The position numbers were made by a program, and so were the translations under genes. Source: JARDZI01 sp041639705 (GTDB taxonomy: Bacteria > Bacillota > Clostridia > Clostridiales > Caloramatoraceae). Taken from it: a stretch of DNA of 23,696 nucleotides. Positions 16,407 through 23,628 of this stretch are shown in pieces; position 1 is the stretch's first letter; every line of letters begins with the position of its first letter. The notes beneath the pieces were generated by a model. That model saw only the letters and a list, made by a program, of their open reading frames with translations. It did no database searches and had not been told where the DNA came from. The stretch is taken from positions 1-23,696 of the forward strand of contig JBEQBT010000016.1 in assembly GCA_041639705.1 (NCBI GenBank), read 5' to 3'.

Positions 16407-17345
16407 ATGTTTAATTCAAATCTCAAGAAAGAATGGTTAGCACGTTTGGAAAATATTCAAAATGAGTATAAGTCAGAGATGGCAGAGGCGCAAGAATCAA
16501 CTATTGAATTGTTCCAGACTAGAAAAAACGCAATAGTTGCAATTAAACAAGTGGAGAATTTTATTAATACAATTGCAAACACACCAAAAGAATATGATGT
16601 AAAGCTGCAAAGGGTAAACTTAAGCATACAGGAGTTTACAGACCTTATCAGCTTAAAGGATGAGGGAGAGAGTGCTGCTAAAATTGGCGGAAGTGTTGCA
16701 GGAGCTGGTGCTTTAGCAGGAGCTGGAGTAGCAGCCTTAGGACCAACTGCCGCAATGGCTATAGCTACTACATTTGGAACCGCTTCAACAGGAACAGCAA
16801 TTGCATCCTTATCTGGAGCAGCAGCCACCAATGCAGCATTGGCTTGGTTAGGTGGAGGTGTTGCAGCAGCTGGAGGTGGTGGACTGGCAGCAGGAAATGC
16901 ATTATTAGCCTTAGCAGGTCCAGTTGGCTGGATTATTGGTGGAGCAGCACTAGCTGGAGGTGCTTTATTTGCAAGTTCTAAAAATAAGAAGATTGCTGAA
17001 GAAGCAGAAAGGAATGTCTATAAAATTAAGGAGCAGATTAATTATATTATTACAACAAGAACTGAAATACTAGCACCCCAAAGATTAACTAATGAGCATA
17101 GTATAAGTTTATTCGAAGAATTGAACAGAGCGGCAGAATTGGTGAATAAATCAGTTCATAAAATAAAATTTATAGATAAGATTAAATATTTCTTTTTAAG
17201 ATTAGTGAGAAAAGAAGTTAGGGAAATTGCAGTTACGCGGACCAAATCATATTCTGATTTTGATTCTGATTTGAAAAAAGAATTAGGTACACTAGTAAAT
17301 AACACCCTCTCTCTAGCTGCATTAATTGAAAAGAAAATTGGGTGA
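16407..17345 (+). CDS. Unrecognised protein with Gly/Ala-rich hydrophobic core (glycine-zipper-like)
   Basis: I do not recognise a named family. The protein is 312 residues from ATG 16407, preferred over ATG 16392 because GGGGGTA at 16394-16400 sits correctly before it. Residues 1-90 are charged and helical, probably coiled coil. Residues 93-190 are extremely rich in Gly and Ala with many GxxxG and GG pairs (for example SVAGAGALAGAGVAALGP and AWLGGGVAAAGGGGLAAG), ending with LALAGPVGWIIGGAALAGGA. Residues 195-312 are again charged and helical, with a basic patch (KIKYFFLRLVRKEVR). There is no signal peptide. The design, soluble helices around a glycine-zipper core, resembles proteins that insert into or oligomerise in membranes. 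It belongs with the next gene: before a repeat inserted between them, their stop and start were four bases apart. A toxin, pore or defence role is speculation. Confidence 0.7.
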   Translation: MFNSNLKKEWLARLENIQNEYKSEMAEAQESTIELFQTRKNAIVAIKQVENFINTIANTPKEYDVKLQRVNLSIQEFTDLISLKDEGESAAKIGGSVAGAGALAGAGVAALGPTAAMAIATTFGTASTGTAIASLSGAAATNAALAWLGGGVAAAGGGGLAAGNALLALAGPVGWIIGGAALAGGALFASSKNKKIAEEAERNVYKIKEQINYIITTRTEILAPQRLTNEHSISLFEELNRAAELVNKSVHKIKFIDKIKYFFLRLVRKEVREIAVTRTKSYSDFDSDLKKELGTLVNNTLSLAALIEKKIG

Positions 17346-17509
17346 TAAAATGAAAGTCAACGCGGTCTGCGTTGTCATCCTGAGCATGGCGAAGGGTCTT
17401 GCCTATATGTACATTTTAAGATTCTTCACTGCGTTCAGAATGACAGGAGCTTACTTTCATCATTTTTTGTGCCTCGAGTGCAGCGAAAGGAATGATAGTT
17501 AAAATGAAA
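17346..17509. mobile_element. Palindromic repeat element (copy 1) flanked by a 10-bp direct repeat
   Basis: The 71-bp core (17374-17444) begins GTCATCCTGAGC and ends GCGTTCAGAATGAC, its arms being imperfect reverse complements, like the widespread GTCAT-CTGAG...CTTC small palindromic repeats. A 16-base segment at 17455-17470 recurs inverted at 20579-20594 in copy 2. The element (about 17356-17499) is bracketed by TAAAATGAAA at 17346-17355 and 17500-17509. The right copy contains the start codon of the next gene, which suggests insertion with target duplication. Confidence 0.7.
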
Positions 17510-19006
17510 TATACTAATAGAATGGTAATGGATCAAGCCCTAGGTGGAGCTATAAATGAAGTAAATGTACATAGAGAAACTATTAAGGATAAAGCAATTG
17601 AATCAATAGAAAAGATTCTTTCAGAGAGAAATAGCAGACAAGATGTAAATTTTGTGAATGCAATGAAGGAAGTTGAATCTGTTCGGGATTTTTTAGGGGA
17701 TCCTTCCAAGATTCTCGGAAGCGAATTGACCAAGCATGGTGAAATAGCAGAGCAGGTAGAAGTTGGGATAGGTAATGCAAAACAACTAATAAAGGGACTT
17801 CCTAAACGGTTTACATTTGATGGAGTAGGCAGGACAGCACCTGAAGATTACATAATGGATGGCATAAAGGCACAATCGAAGTTCATAAATGGAGAGAATA
17901 ATACTCTATCAAAAGTAATTGAGCATTTAGAAAAGTACAAAGACATTGATTTTGGCAGAGATGGCTCAAAATATGTAATACCAAAGGATTTTCATGAAAC
18001 AATAAACAAAATAATGGATGGTGAAAACCTGGATAATTTAAGTGAAAAAACAATTAATGCTATTAAGGATAAGGTTAAAACAATAGAAGAAATGACAGGA
18101 AAAGATTTTAATGATGTAGTGAAAAGTTCTATTTCTGATTATAAAGATGTTCAACAAGGAGTTATAACAAAAACAGTTGATACACATGAAAAAAATATTA
18201 TTAATGAAAATAATAAAATAAAAGATAAATTTAAACAGGAAGCTGAAAAGAACAAGAATGCTGCAATCCTAAAAGCAAAACCAAGCTTCCAGGAAGGATT
18301 AAAAGTTGCAGCTATTTCCGCAGCTGCAGAGGGGACTATTCAGACAGCTATTGTGATGTATAAAAAGAAGAAGCCATTAAAGGACTATGATGTGGATGAC
18401 TGGAAGGAAGTTGGAATTGTTTTTGGTAAAGGATCAGGGAAAGGTGCAGTAAGAGGTGCTTCCATATATGTATTAACAAACTATGCATCAATGAGTGCAC
18501 CATTAGCATCCTCATTTGTATCAGCAAGTTTTGGCGTGGCTAGTTTATATTCATCATATAAGAAGGGTGAAATATCAGCTGAAGAAATGGTTGAGCAGGG
18601 AGAAATATTGTGTTTTGACACTACTTTAAATTTATTGGGTAGTACAATAGGTCAAACACTAATTCCAATCCCTGTGCTTGGAGCTGTTGTAGGTTCTATA
18701 GCAGCTAATGTAGTGGGGGGTATTATTAAGGGTCAGCTTAATGCTAAAGAGAAAGAGTTAATCAGGCTATCACAAATAAGATATGAAGAAAACATGAAGA
18801 TGCTTGATGAAAAATTGGCTAAGGAAATCGAGAAGATAGCAAGAAAAATGATGTTTATGTGGGGATTATCCAGGATGGCTTTTAACTATGAGATTAATGC
18901 GACCTTAAGATTTGAAGCAAGCCAAAGATTAGCGGTTGCACATGGAGTCCAAAGGAGTCAAATATTAAAAACAGAAGAAGAAATAGATGATTATTTTATA
19001 AGTTAA
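17504..19006 (+). CDS. Unrecognised partner protein with hydrophobic central domain
   Basis: I do not recognise a named family. From ATG 17504 the protein has 500 residues. Residues 1-255 are charged and mostly helical, with a possible small domain at YIMDGIKAQSKFINGENNTL and GRDGSKYVIPKDFHETI. Residues 262-415 form a Gly/Ala/Ser-rich region with several possible membrane helices: SFQEGLKVAAISAAAEGTIQ, then GKGAVRGASIYVLTNYASMS, then IPIPVLGAVVGSIAANVVGG. The C-terminus is a charged helix. An alternative ATG at 17492 abuts AAAGG and is a poor start. If the inserted repeat is removed, TTGGGTGATAAAATG is restored and 17504 gains an ordinary ribosome binding site, which supports this start. The insertion has probably weakened coupling to the upstream gene. 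The central region resembles membrane-inserting proteins. Its closeness to the defence operon suggests a role in conflict, without proof. Confidence 0.7.
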   Translation: MKYTNRMVMDQALGGAINEVNVHRETIKDKAIESIEKILSERNSRQDVNFVNAMKEVESVRDFLGDPSKILGSELTKHGEIAEQVEVGIGNAKQLIKGLPKRFTFDGVGRTAPEDYIMDGIKAQSKFINGENNTLSKVIEHLEKYKDIDFGRDGSKYVIPKDFHETINKIMDGENLDNLSEKTINAIKDKVKTIEEMTGKDFNDVVKSSISDYKDVQQGVITKTVDTHEKNIINENNKIKDKFKQEAEKNKNAAILKAKPSFQEGLKVAAISAAAEGTIQTAIVMYKKKKPLKDYDVDDWKEVGIVFGKGSGKGAVRGASIYVLTNYASMSAPLASSFVSASFGVASLYSSYKKGEISAEEMVEQGEILCFDTTLNLLGSTIGQTLIPIPVLGAVVGSIAANVVGGIIKGQLNAKEKELIRLSQIRYEENMKMLDEKLAKEIEKIARKMMFMWGLSRMAFNYEINATLRFEASQRLAVAHGVQRSQILKTEEEIDDYFIS

Positions 19007-19055
19007 AGAGCAAAGTATAGTAGATATTTAAATTTCTACGAATGGAGTGTTTCAA

Positions 19056-19175
19056 ATGAAAATAGGTTTTCGAAAACCAAGTATAATAACTCATATGGCT
19101 GCCACTTTTCTAGCTGTTTTTCATAAAAAAGTGTATAATTGGAATATGAATAGTGTAAAATTAATATCCTGTTAA
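19056..19175 (+). CDS. Possible 39-residue peptide, perhaps a decayed gene start
   Basis: ATG 19056 follows GGAG (19044-19047) and encodes MKIGFRKPSIITHMAATFLA followed by 19 further residues. The first ten residues resemble the N-terminus of a family of small clostridial/bacillar proteins beginning MKxGxRxPSIKKS, but the rest does not fit, so this may be a truncated relic whose body was lost. It lies alone between the membrane module and the transporter gene. The remaining sequence of this gap (19007-19247) holds a -10-like TATAAT at 19134-19139 but no other gene. Confidence 0.3.
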   Translation: MKIGFRKPSIITHMAATFLAVFHKKVYNWNMNSVKLISC

Positions 19176-19247
19176 CATAGCGTTAAATTATCAGGTTTTA
19201 TTAGTATGTTATGTTATTCATAAATCATTATAGGGGGAGGTTTGGTT

Positions 19248-20495
19248 ATGAAGCTGACAAGAGAGGAAAGATCATGGATTTTAGTTGACTGTGGGAATTC
19301 AGCCTATTCTATCGCTATTACTACTGCCTTGCTACCTGTTATATTTGGTATGTTTAAAAATGTAGGAAGCAGCATGGATCTGGGATACTTTAATACCATA
19401 GCAAGTATACTGGTAGCTATTCTTAGTCCGATTTTGGGGACAATTGCTGATTATAAGAATAAGAAAAAGCGCTTTTTCATTTTTTTCTCTTTGCTCGGAG
19501 TGATTTTCACTGCATCACTGGCATTTGTACCACCTGAAGGTGGAATGTGGCAATTATTAGCTATTTTTTATATATTATCAGCAATCGGTTTTGCAGGATC
19601 CAATATATTCTATGACGCATTTTTGGTGGACATTTCATCTGATGAGAGAATGGACAAGGTTTCAACAAGAGGATTTGCTTTCGGATATATCTCAAGTGTG
19701 ATTCCCTTTGGTATCAGTCTAGGGTTAATACTGTTTTTGGGAATGGATAAAGCAATCGGATATCAAATCGGCTTTATTATTACTGCACTCTGGTGGGGAC
19801 TGTTAACAATTCCAATGATTAAGCATGTAAAGCAGAAGCACTTTATTGAGCCTGAACCAAATCCGGTAAAAAACAGCTTTAAAAGACTGTCTGACACATT
19901 TAAGAATATCAGACAGCACAAAACAGTTTTTGTTTTCTTAATTGCTTACTTTCTATATATCGATGGAGTTGATACAATCATTAAAATGGTTGTACCATAT
20001 GCTACAGCGGTACTGGGAAATGATTCTCTTAATACTTTTACTTTACTGGGTATATTACTTATCATTCAGATCATAGCTTTTCCATGTGCAATAATATATG
20101 GTAATCTTGCAAAAAAGTATTCATCCAGGACCATGATAATAGTAGGTATTTTTACATATATAGTTTCCAGTATTGCAGCATTTTTCATTTCATCGGTTTG
20201 GCATATTTTCATTTTAGGTGCCATGATTGGTTCAGCTCAAGGTGGTATTCAGGCATTAAGTAGATCCTATTATGCAAAAATTATTCCAAAACAAAACTCA
20301 AATGAGTTTTTCGGCTTTTACAATATATTTGGAAAGTTTGCAGCAATTATTGGTCCTGGTGTAATGGCTTTAACAACATCACTTACGGGTAATGCTAAAT
20401 TCAGCATTTTGGCAATTATCCCTCTTTTCATTGCAGGATTTTTTGTATTTATAACTTTGCCTAAGGATAAACCAGAAGTAGCATTAATGGACTGA
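19248..20495 (+). CDS. MFS transporter, UMF1 family
   Basis: A 415-residue polytopic membrane protein with about 12 hydrophobic segments. It matches the UMF1 (Atg22-like) branch of the major facilitator superfamily: the N-terminal SWILVDCGNSAYSIAITTAL corresponds to the family's D-NSAY motif, followed by LSPILGTIADYKNKKKRFF between helices 2 and 3, and GSAQGGIQALSRSYYAKIIP in the second half. Substrates of bacterial members are mostly unknown. ATG 19248 is chosen over TTG 19242 because AGGGGGAGG (19232-19240) then has correct spacing. It is a stand-alone gene with no sign of decay, and marks the return to ordinary chromosomal content to the right of the island. Confidence 0.88.
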   Translation: MKLTREERSWILVDCGNSAYSIAITTALLPVIFGMFKNVGSSMDLGYFNTIASILVAILSPILGTIADYKNKKKRFFIFFSLLGVIFTASLAFVPPEGGMWQLLAIFYILSAIGFAGSNIFYDAFLVDISSDERMDKVSTRGFAFGYISSVIPFGISLGLILFLGMDKAIGYQIGFIITALWWGLLTIPMIKHVKQKHFIEPEPNPVKNSFKRLSDTFKNIRQHKTVFVFLIAYFLYIDGVDTIIKMVVPYATAVLGNDSLNTFTLLGILLIIQIIAFPCAIIYGNLAKKYSSRTMIIVGIFTYIVSSIAAFFISSVWHIFILGAMIGSAQGGIQALSRSYYAKIIPKQNSNEFFGFYNIFGKFAAIIGPGVMALTTSLTGNAKFSILAIIPLFIAGFFVFITLPKDKPEVALMD

Positions 20496-20564
20496 TTTTG
20501 CCTGGGATATGGTTATATTGCTAAACTTAAACGGAGTACAAGAAGACTTTATATTAACTACTAC

Positions 20565-20700
20565 GCTGGTGTAGCGGAACAAAAAATGATGAAACAAAGA
20601 GCGTTTCGTATTAGTCTTCACTGTTGTTCTGAGCATAGCTAAGAATCTTAACCTTGGTTGCGTCTATAAGATCTACTCTGCGTTCAGGATGACATGGCAG
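20565..20700. mobile_element. Palindromic repeat element (copy 2)
   Basis: A second, inverted relative of the element at 17356-17499. Its core, 20623-20693, is also 71 bp, begins GTTGTTCTGAGCATAGC and ends CTGCGTTCAGGATGAC. Outside it, ACAAAAAATGATGAAA (20579-20594) is the exact reverse complement of 17455-17470. The loop has diverged and I see no flanking direct repeat, so this copy is probably older. It occupies most of the gene-free gap 20496-20747; the rest of that gap shows nothing else. Confidence 0.7.
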
Positions 20701-20747
20701 AGCACTCCAAATAAAATTTGAAGACTATAAACTCAAAGGGTGATAAA

Positions 20748-22055
20748 ATGAATTTCAGTATGAAACCGGGAAAACAGGGAGTTGCAAACCATTTAGTGGT
20801 CATTTCATATGATGCCTTTTCAGAAGATAATTGGGAAATGGCAAGTTCACTCCCTAATCTATCAAGATTAATAAAAAATGGAGCATACTGCACAAAATTA
20901 AGAAGTGTTTATCCAACACTTACCTATACAGTACATTCAACCATTGTGACAGGTGTTTATCCAGACAGGCATGGCATTATTCACAATAATCCCCTTCAGC
21001 CATTTATTAATGAAAAAGACCGAAAATGGTACTGGTTTAGGGATGACATAAAGGTACCCACAATTTATGATTCAGTGAAGGACTGTAATATGAGTACAGC
21101 CGGAATATTTTGGCCTGTTTCAGGTAAATCTTCAATAAAATATAATATGCCTGAAGTAGCAGCGTTAAAAAACGAAAATCAGGTATTAAAGATTTTAAGA
21201 AATGGAAGCCCACTCTTTTGTGTAGGCTTGGAACTAAAATATGGCCAGGTTAGAAAAGGTATAGAGGAGCCCTATCTGGATGATTTTACAGCACTAAGCG
21301 CTGTAGATACGATCAGAAGAAAGAAACCCAATCTTCTATTGATGCACTTCATTGAGCTGGACGATGCTAAGCATAAATATGGGACTGATAGCGAAGAAGT
21401 AAAGGTCGCAATATTACATATGGACAAAAGGTTGGGCAATATTATGAAAGCTGTTGATGAAGCTGGTATTCAGGATGATACTGTTTTTCTTATTCTGGGG
21501 GACCATGGCCAAATCAATGTTAACTGCATAGTACATCTGAACAATTTTCTCAAAGAGCAAGGCCTAATTTTTGAGGAAAATGGTGAATTAAAATGGAGAG
21601 CTTATATTCAGAGCGCAGGTGGGACAGCTTACCTTCATATAAAAGAAGGAGATGAGGAAGCCGAAATATCAGCAGTTGGGGCTCTTAAAAATGCTATGAA
21701 GGATGAAGGATATGGTATAGAAAATTTATATTCCAGAGATGAGCTGGATGCCCTTCATGTGGATAAATCAATAAAATATATGGTTGAAGCCAGGATTGGT
21801 TACAGCTTTGATGACAAGCTGGAAGAACCAACCATTTTAGATCTGAAAGAAAAAAATATAAGATGTGCTACCCATGGGTATTCACCGGATAAGGCAAATT
21901 ATAAGTGCAACCTTATTGTTTCAGGACCCAAAATCAAGAACGAATATCAATTGGGTGACATTGAAATGGTTGATATAGCTCCTACCATGGCAGAAATCTT
22001 AGGAATCGATCTTAAAAACTGTGACGGTAGGCCTTTAGATGAAATTTTTGACTGA
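20748..22055 (+). CDS. Nucleotide pyrophosphatase/phosphodiesterase-family (alkaline phosphatase superfamily) protein
   Basis: 435 residues of the type I phosphodiesterase/nucleotide pyrophosphatase family. Metal and active-site positions are present: D22 in VVISYDAFSED, the probable Thr nucleophile T59 in VYPTLTYTVHSTIVTG with the typical YPDRHGI after it, D205 and H209 in ELDDAKHKYG, D252 and H253 in LGDHGQ, and H376 in CATHGYSPD. There is no signal peptide, so it is likely cytoplasmic, unlike animal ENPPs. The substrate could be a nucleotide, phosphodiester or phosphonate-type compound. ATG 20748 follows AAAGGG at 20735-20740; an upstream in-frame TTG has no ribosome binding site. It is transcribed alone, just after the second palindromic repeat. 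Confidence 0.88.
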   Translation: MNFSMKPGKQGVANHLVVISYDAFSEDNWEMASSLPNLSRLIKNGAYCTKLRSVYPTLTYTVHSTIVTGVYPDRHGIIHNNPLQPFINEKDRKWYWFRDDIKVPTIYDSVKDCNMSTAGIFWPVSGKSSIKYNMPEVAALKNENQVLKILRNGSPLFCVGLELKYGQVRKGIEEPYLDDFTALSAVDTIRRKKPNLLLMHFIELDDAKHKYGTDSEEVKVAILHMDKRLGNIMKAVDEAGIQDDTVFLILGDHGQINVNCIVHLNNFLKEQGLIFEENGELKWRAYIQSAGGTAYLHIKEGDEEAEISAVGALKNAMKDEGYGIENLYSRDELDALHVDKSIKYMVEARIGYSFDDKLEEPTILDLKEKNIRCATHGYSPDKANYKCNLIVSGPKIKNEYQLGDIEMVDIAPTMAEILGIDLKNCDGRPLDEIFD

Positions 22056-22127
22056 CACAAGGTGCCGGCAACTTCACAAGTCACATCTTTATTCAATTAG
22101 TGTGGCTAATGTGGTATTCTAAATTTC

Positions 22128-22156
22128 TTGTAAAGTGGTATTTAGTATGTTAAAAT
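22128..22156 (+). promoter_or_regulatory. Promoter of the HAD hydrolase gene
   Basis: TTGTAA (22128-22133), 17-base spacer, TAAAAT (22151-22156), ending 34 bases before the start codon. Spacing is ideal for a housekeeping sigma factor. Confidence 0.6.
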
Positions 22157-22190
22157 CAAATATTATATTTTACTAAGGAGAAACTATATT

Positions 22191-22904
22191 ATGCTGAATA
22201 CATTTCTTTTTGATTTAGACGGAACTTTGCTTTGTATGGATATGAGACTTTTTGAGAAGCTTTACTTTAATACTATGTCTGAGTCTTTATCAGACTTGAT
22301 TGAACCCAAGAAACTCATAAATAATATATGGGCTTCAACTGAAGCAATGATTAAGAACTTAGAATATAAAACAAACGAAGAAGTATTTATGGAGGATTTT
22401 CAAAGAAGAATTGACGGGAATTTAGAGATCTATAAGGAACGCTTTAATAAGTACTATGATGAAGACTTTCTAAAGACTAAAGCTGCTGTTTTAGAAAACA
22501 AATTCATTCAAGACGCTGTAAAGATATTAAGGGAAAAGGGCTACAAAACAGTTATAGCAACTAATCCTCTTTTTCCTCTAAAGGCCATACAACATAGAAT
22601 ACGCTGGGCTGGCTTTGAACCTTCCGAATTTGAATATATAAGCCATTATGAAAATAATCATTACTGTAAACCACAGATTCAATATTATGAGGAAATTCTA
22701 AAGGATATAAACAAGGATGGGACCGAATGCATGATGGTTGGAAATGATGTTCAAGAAGATCTTATTGCAGAAAAAATTGGTATAAAGACTTTCTTAATAA
22801 AAGATTATATGATTCACAGAACAGATGAAGAAATAGTTTCAGATTACATTGGGTGTTATGAGGACTTTTATAAGTTTGTTGTGGAACTTCCTTCCCTCAT
22901 TTAA
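22191..22904 (+). CDS. HAD-superfamily hydrolase
   Basis: A 237-residue haloacid dehalogenase-type phosphatase. Motif I is FLFDLDGTLL (nucleophile D8, acid D10), motif II KTVIATNP, motif III Lys probably in HYCKPQIQYY, and motif IV MMVGNDVQEDLIAEKIG. The helical cap lies between motifs I and II (about residues 20-110). Such enzymes remove phosphate from small metabolites or nucleotides; the substrate cannot be read from the sequence. AAGGAG at 22175-22180 sets the start. The stop codon lies inside a perfect inverted repeat that may terminate or stabilise the transcript. Confidence 0.9.
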   Translation: MLNTFLFDLDGTLLCMDMRLFEKLYFNTMSESLSDLIEPKKLINNIWASTEAMIKNLEYKTNEEVFMEDFQRRIDGNLEIYKERFNKYYDEDFLKTKAAVLENKFIQDAVKILREKGYKTVIATNPLFPLKAIQHRIRWAGFEPSEFEYISHYENNHYCKPQIQYYEEILKDINKDGTECMMVGNDVQEDLIAEKIGIKTFLIKDYMIHRTDEEIVSDYIGCYEDFYKFVVELPSLI

Positions 22905-22933
22905 GTAGATTGAAGGTAATCTACTTAAATGAG
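22896..22933. terminator. Perfect 16-bp inverted repeat across the HAD stop codon
   Basis: 22896-22911 and 22918-22933 are exact reverse complements with a six-base loop, and the TAA stop (22902-22904) lies in the left arm. No T-tract follows, so it may be an mRNA-stabilising hairpin rather than a true terminator. A weaker hairpin, GCTGAT/ATCAGC, follows at 22940-22960. Confidence 0.55.
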
Positions 22934-23030
22934 CAGAAAGCTGATAAAAAGCTCATCAGCCCAAAAAGCCATCCATTTGAGTCTGTAGCGGACAGCTTAA
23001 TAAAAAGATAATAAAAAAAGAGACAAAATT

Positions 23031-23068
23031 AGTAGGCAGTATTAGTGTGATTACTAATACTGCCTACT
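23031..23068 (-). terminator. Terminator of the marR gene
   Basis: 16-bp perfect arms at 23031-23046 and 23053-23068 with loop GTGATT. Read on the minus strand, the stem is followed by AATTTTGTCTCTTTTTTTATT, a good U-rich tail, and it lies just beyond the MarR stop codon at 23101. Confidence 0.8.
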
Positions 23069-23100
23069 TATAATTGAAATAAAAGTGCTGAATATTGATT

Positions 23101-23538
23101 TTAATCCTCCTCTAATCCCCAGTCAAATTTCAAAATATCATTAAGCATCTTTAACTGTTCAACTCCAATTTTATCAGCGATCTTTTGCACTAGTGCTGCC
23201 TTAAGTGACATATTTTTCTCATAACATTCTTCCCCTAGTGCAGTTAACTGCAGGCACTTATCCTTATGGTTAGTCTCTGAATTTGTAATTTGGATCAGCC
23301 CTTTCCCTTCAAGGTTTTTTACAAACTTATGAATCGCCTGCCTGGAAATATCTACATGTTTTGTAACATAGGAAATAGTTAGATGCTTTTTATATATTCT
23401 GGCCATGATATACCATTCAGAATTTGAAATATAAATATCACTGTTATCGTTCCAGGCTTTTTCAGTTATTGTCCGGAGCAGAATATGTCGTTCACTTATC
23501 AAATCAATCAAATCTAAGTTTTCTAATTCATAATTCAA
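23101..23538 (-). CDS. MarR-family transcriptional regulator
   Basis: A winged-helix regulator of about 145 residues. The recognition region is SYVTKHVDISRQAIHKFVKN, followed by the wing LEGKGLIQITNSETNHKDKC and the C-terminal dimerisation helices. I place the start at TTG 23538: GGAG at 23547-23550 lies eight bases upstream, and the promoter (-35 at 23593-23598, -10 at 23570-23575) makes starts at 23598 or 23568 impossible on the main transcript. ATG 23556 is the only alternative but lacks a ribosome binding site. Regulation is probably by autorepression through the palindrome at 23590-23612. The target gene is not obvious; the neighbouring HAD gene is convergent and the right side is IS-like. 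The gene is intact. Confidence 0.85.
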   Translation of the reverse strand: MNYELENLDLIDLISERHILLRTITEKAWNDNSDIYISNSEWYIMARIYKKHLTISYVTKHVDISRQAIHKFVKNLEGKGLIQITNSETNHKDKCLQLTALGEECYEKNMSLKAALVQKIADKIGVEQLKMLNDILKFDWGLEED

Positions 23539-23569
23539 GTATTTCACTCCAATCATTTTTTTCAACATA

Positions 23570-23612
23570 AGTATACAAAAATCTTGGACAATTGTCAACT
23601 AAGTTGACAATT
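23570..23612 (-). promoter_or_regulatory. marR promoter with perfect MarR-type operator
   Basis: On the minus strand TTGACA (23593-23598) is followed after exactly 17 bases by TATACT (23570-23575). The -35 box lies inside a perfect palindrome, 23590-23612, with half-site AATTGTCAACT around a single central base. MarR proteins bind such sites and repress their own promoter, so autoregulation is the simplest reading. The palindrome also provides a TTGACA on the plus strand pointing rightward, with only a poor -10. Confidence 0.8.
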
Positions 23613-23628
23613 TTGTTGTGTAACGAAT

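Noticed and set aside
16457..16831. 124-residue Ala/Pro-rich frame on the minus strand
   Set aside because: It is a shadow of the Gly/Ala-rich coding sequence on the plus strand (GCA/GGA codons read backwards); no start signals.
15398..19006. Complete integrative element with attachment sites
   Set aside because: No integrase, relaxase, excisionase or paired att-like direct repeats were found within the window.
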